From: Pseudomonadota bacterium
GTDB lineage: Bacteria; Myxococcota_A; UBA796; CAJQPC01
NCBI GenBank assembly: GCA_024228935.1
Contig: JAAESX010000025.1
Location: 1-64,000, forward strand
Direction of reading: 5' to 3'
Length of the DNA stretch: 64,000 nt
In this document: positions 63,953 through 64,000 of the stretch, one piece after another
Layout of the letters: each line of letters opens with the position of its first letter
Numbering within the stretch: position 1 is the first letter of the stretch
Position numbers and translations under genes: made by a program
Notes under the pieces: model-generated
Databases searched by the model: none
What the model was told of the DNA's origin: nothing
The model's input: only the letters and a program-made list of their open reading frames with translations

Positions 63953-63968
63953 GGGAACCCAGGTTCCC
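63953..63968 (+). promoter_or_regulatory. Inverted repeat abutting the ribosome binding site
   Basis: GGGAACC-CA-GGTTCCC is a perfect 7+2+7 inverted repeat. It ends directly before AGGAGG (63969-63974). As RNA it could form a 6-bp hairpin with a 4-base loop next to the SD; as DNA it could be an operator just downstream of the promoter. Confidence 0.45.
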
Positions 63969-63978
63969 AGGAGGATTT

Positions 63979-64000
63979 GTGGCGACGAAGAACTGCCCGA
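63979..64000 (+). CDS. Start of an unidentified gene cut by the window edge
   Basis: A strong SD, AGGAGG (63969-63974), lies four bases before a GTG at 63979 that opens the frame MATKNCP to the end of the window. With the promoter upstream this is very likely a real gene start. Seven residues are too few to identify the product. Confidence 0.6.

Overview
The window looks like a chromosome segment from a GC-rich, Gram-negative bacterium of the Myxococcota or a neighbouring former-deltaproteobacterial lineage. The signs are outer-membrane barrel proteins, many lipoproteins, a MYXO-CTERM-like C-terminal anchor with Cys-rich MopE-type repeats, a large Ser/Thr kinase fused to an NTPase-like/TPR region, and housekeeping gene order typical of proteobacteria. 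This placement is inference from gene content; no rRNA is present. I find 55 protein-coding genes (two cut by the window ends), one decayed gene, no tRNA or rRNA genes, no CRISPR array, no insertion sequence and no gene-free stretch above 150 bases.

Region 1 (1-26405, almost all minus strand) is a dense housekeeping superoperon series. One block is accA-aroA-cmk-(cytochrome b5-like barrel)-rpsA. A second is a cysteine desulfurase-mnmA-rnc-era-der-mutL-miaA chain, joining sulfur transfer, tRNA modification, RNA processing, ribosome assembly GTPases and mismatch repair. A third is tilS-ftsH-folP-cdaA-cdaR-glmM-pdxJ-nnr-(dedA, opposite strand)-tsaE-HHH-PLD. It couples c-di-AMP synthesis with the glucosamine phosphate step of peptidoglycan synthesis, vitamin B6, NAD(P)H repair and t6A modification. 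Most junctions are 1-bp (TGATG) or 4-bp (NTGA) overlaps, so translation is probably coupled.

Region 2 (26406-38400) holds a divergent pair sharing a symmetric -10 element, a HEAT-repeat/cyclophilin fusion, a FemAB-like acyltransferase, plsX, a pilin-tailed secreted protein, a DUF429 protein, a 1049-residue Ser/Thr kinase, a lipase-like hydrolase and a pentapeptide-repeat protein.

Region 3 (38401-45765, plus strand) is a lipoprotein followed by a complete pyruvate dehydrogenase operon (E1 alpha, E1 beta, E2, E3) that runs on into three envelope-related genes. Region 4 (45738-63865) is rich in envelope genes: a broken FG-GAP/MopE gene, a short Hsp70-like protein, two paralogous lipoproteins, a small barrel protein, a beta-helix lipoprotein, pntAB, a peptidase/beta-propeller/Omp85-barrel fusion, a lytic transglycosylase, SppA and an unknown small protein. 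A new gene with a good promoter and ribosome binding site begins at the right edge.

The main unusual features are: (i) a recurrent class of very short signal peptides with no positive charge; (ii) start codons of all four NTG types, including two probable CTG starts, inside NTGA stop/start overlaps; (iii) promoter -10 elements placed so that transcripts would begin at the start codon, one of them bidirectional; and (iv) the three-part protein at 56455-59589.
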